Source of the DNA: Amycolatopsis viridis
GTDB lineage: Bacteria; Actinomycetota; Actinomycetes; Mycobacteriales; Pseudonocardiaceae
Assembly (NCBI RefSeq): GCF_011758765.1
Contig: NZ_JAANOU010000001.1
Location: 1,178,001 to 1,242,000 of the forward strand
Reading direction: 5' to 3'
Length of the DNA: 64,000 nt
Both the position numbers and the translations under genes were made by a program. The notes beneath the pieces were generated by a model. It was given only the letters and a program-made list of their open reading frames with translations. It did no database searches and was not told the origin of the DNA. Of this stretch, positions 63,968 to 64,000 are shown piece by piece; positions within the stretch are counted from its first letter, which is position 1; every line of letters starts with the position of its first letter.

Positions 63968-64000
63968 GCGAAGAGTGTGCGGACGGGCACCGACAGTTTC

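Overview
The window reads as chromosomal DNA of a high-GC actinomycete, most likely Amycolatopsis or a close relative in the Pseudonocardiaceae. The evidence is the very GC-rich codon use, the many GTG starts, a mycothiol gene (mshB), a WhiB2-type regulator, the mtrA-mtrB-lpqB set, and gene orders that (from memory) match Mycobacterium tuberculosis: ispH/DUF6542/ychF, typA/lpqW/mshB, and whiB2/metallopeptidase-like/DUF3499/manB/SIS protein/manA/sahH/tmk/mtrA/mtrB/lpqB/comF. I see no phage, no intact insertion sequence, no tRNA or rRNA gene and no CRISPR array.

Layout. 1-10.4 kb is isoprenoid and genome maintenance: the 3' end of ispH, a DUF6542 membrane protein, rmuC divergent from sbcD-sbcC with a LexA-type box between them, an ogt/ada-alkA alkylation-repair pair, and ychF. 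10.4-12.7 kb holds a decayed stretch with a possible Abi-family remnant, a secreted LAS-type peptidase-like protein, two very small membrane proteins and a pterin carbinolamine dehydratase. 12.7-16.5 kb is a TPP riboswitch with thiBPQ. 16.5-21.8 kb is a LolA-like exported protein plus ABC exporter operon, interrupted by three tandem translationally coupled micro-ORFs and divergent from a two-component system. 21.8-26 kb carries a Nudix hydrolase, trpS with a leader peptide and attenuator, a YciI protein, a 52-residue Cys protein under an iron box, and typA. 26-34 kb has lpqW, a 21-bp repeat array and an oppABCDF operon. 34.5-37.2 kb has mshB and membrane proteins. 37.2-44.8 kb is whiB2 and the mannose-activation cluster (manB, TobH-like SIS protein, manA). 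44.8-51.6 kb is accessory metabolism and transport: Lrp regulator, DUF2000, CDF, APC, and an integral-membrane pseudo-lipase. 51.7-58.8 kb is sahH, an inserted RHH/PIN toxin-antitoxin pair, tmk and mtrA-mtrB-lpqB. 58.8-62.9 kb is a catabolic-looking amidohydrolase/GAF/MFS operon divergent from an RpiR regulator. The window ends in comF.

How the genes work together. ManA and ManB convert fructose-6-P to mannose-6-P and mannose-1-P, feeding the mannosylated cell-envelope glycolipids that LpqW is linked to in mycobacteria. MtrA/MtrB/LpqB couple cell-wall state to division. SbcC/SbcD, RmuC, Ogt and Ada-AlkA form a repair block. Regulatory RNA and DNA elements are unusually readable here: TPP riboswitch, trpS attenuator, LexA, IdeR and RHH operators, a two-component direct-repeat operator, an RpiR-type operator, a near-consensus whiB2 promoter overlapping a palindrome, and many apparent leaderless starts. 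The most novel items are the micro-ORF cascade at 17317-17563 and the iron-boxed FhuF-motif mini-protein at 23777-23985. All family calls come from reading translated sequence and remembered family motifs; no searches were run.
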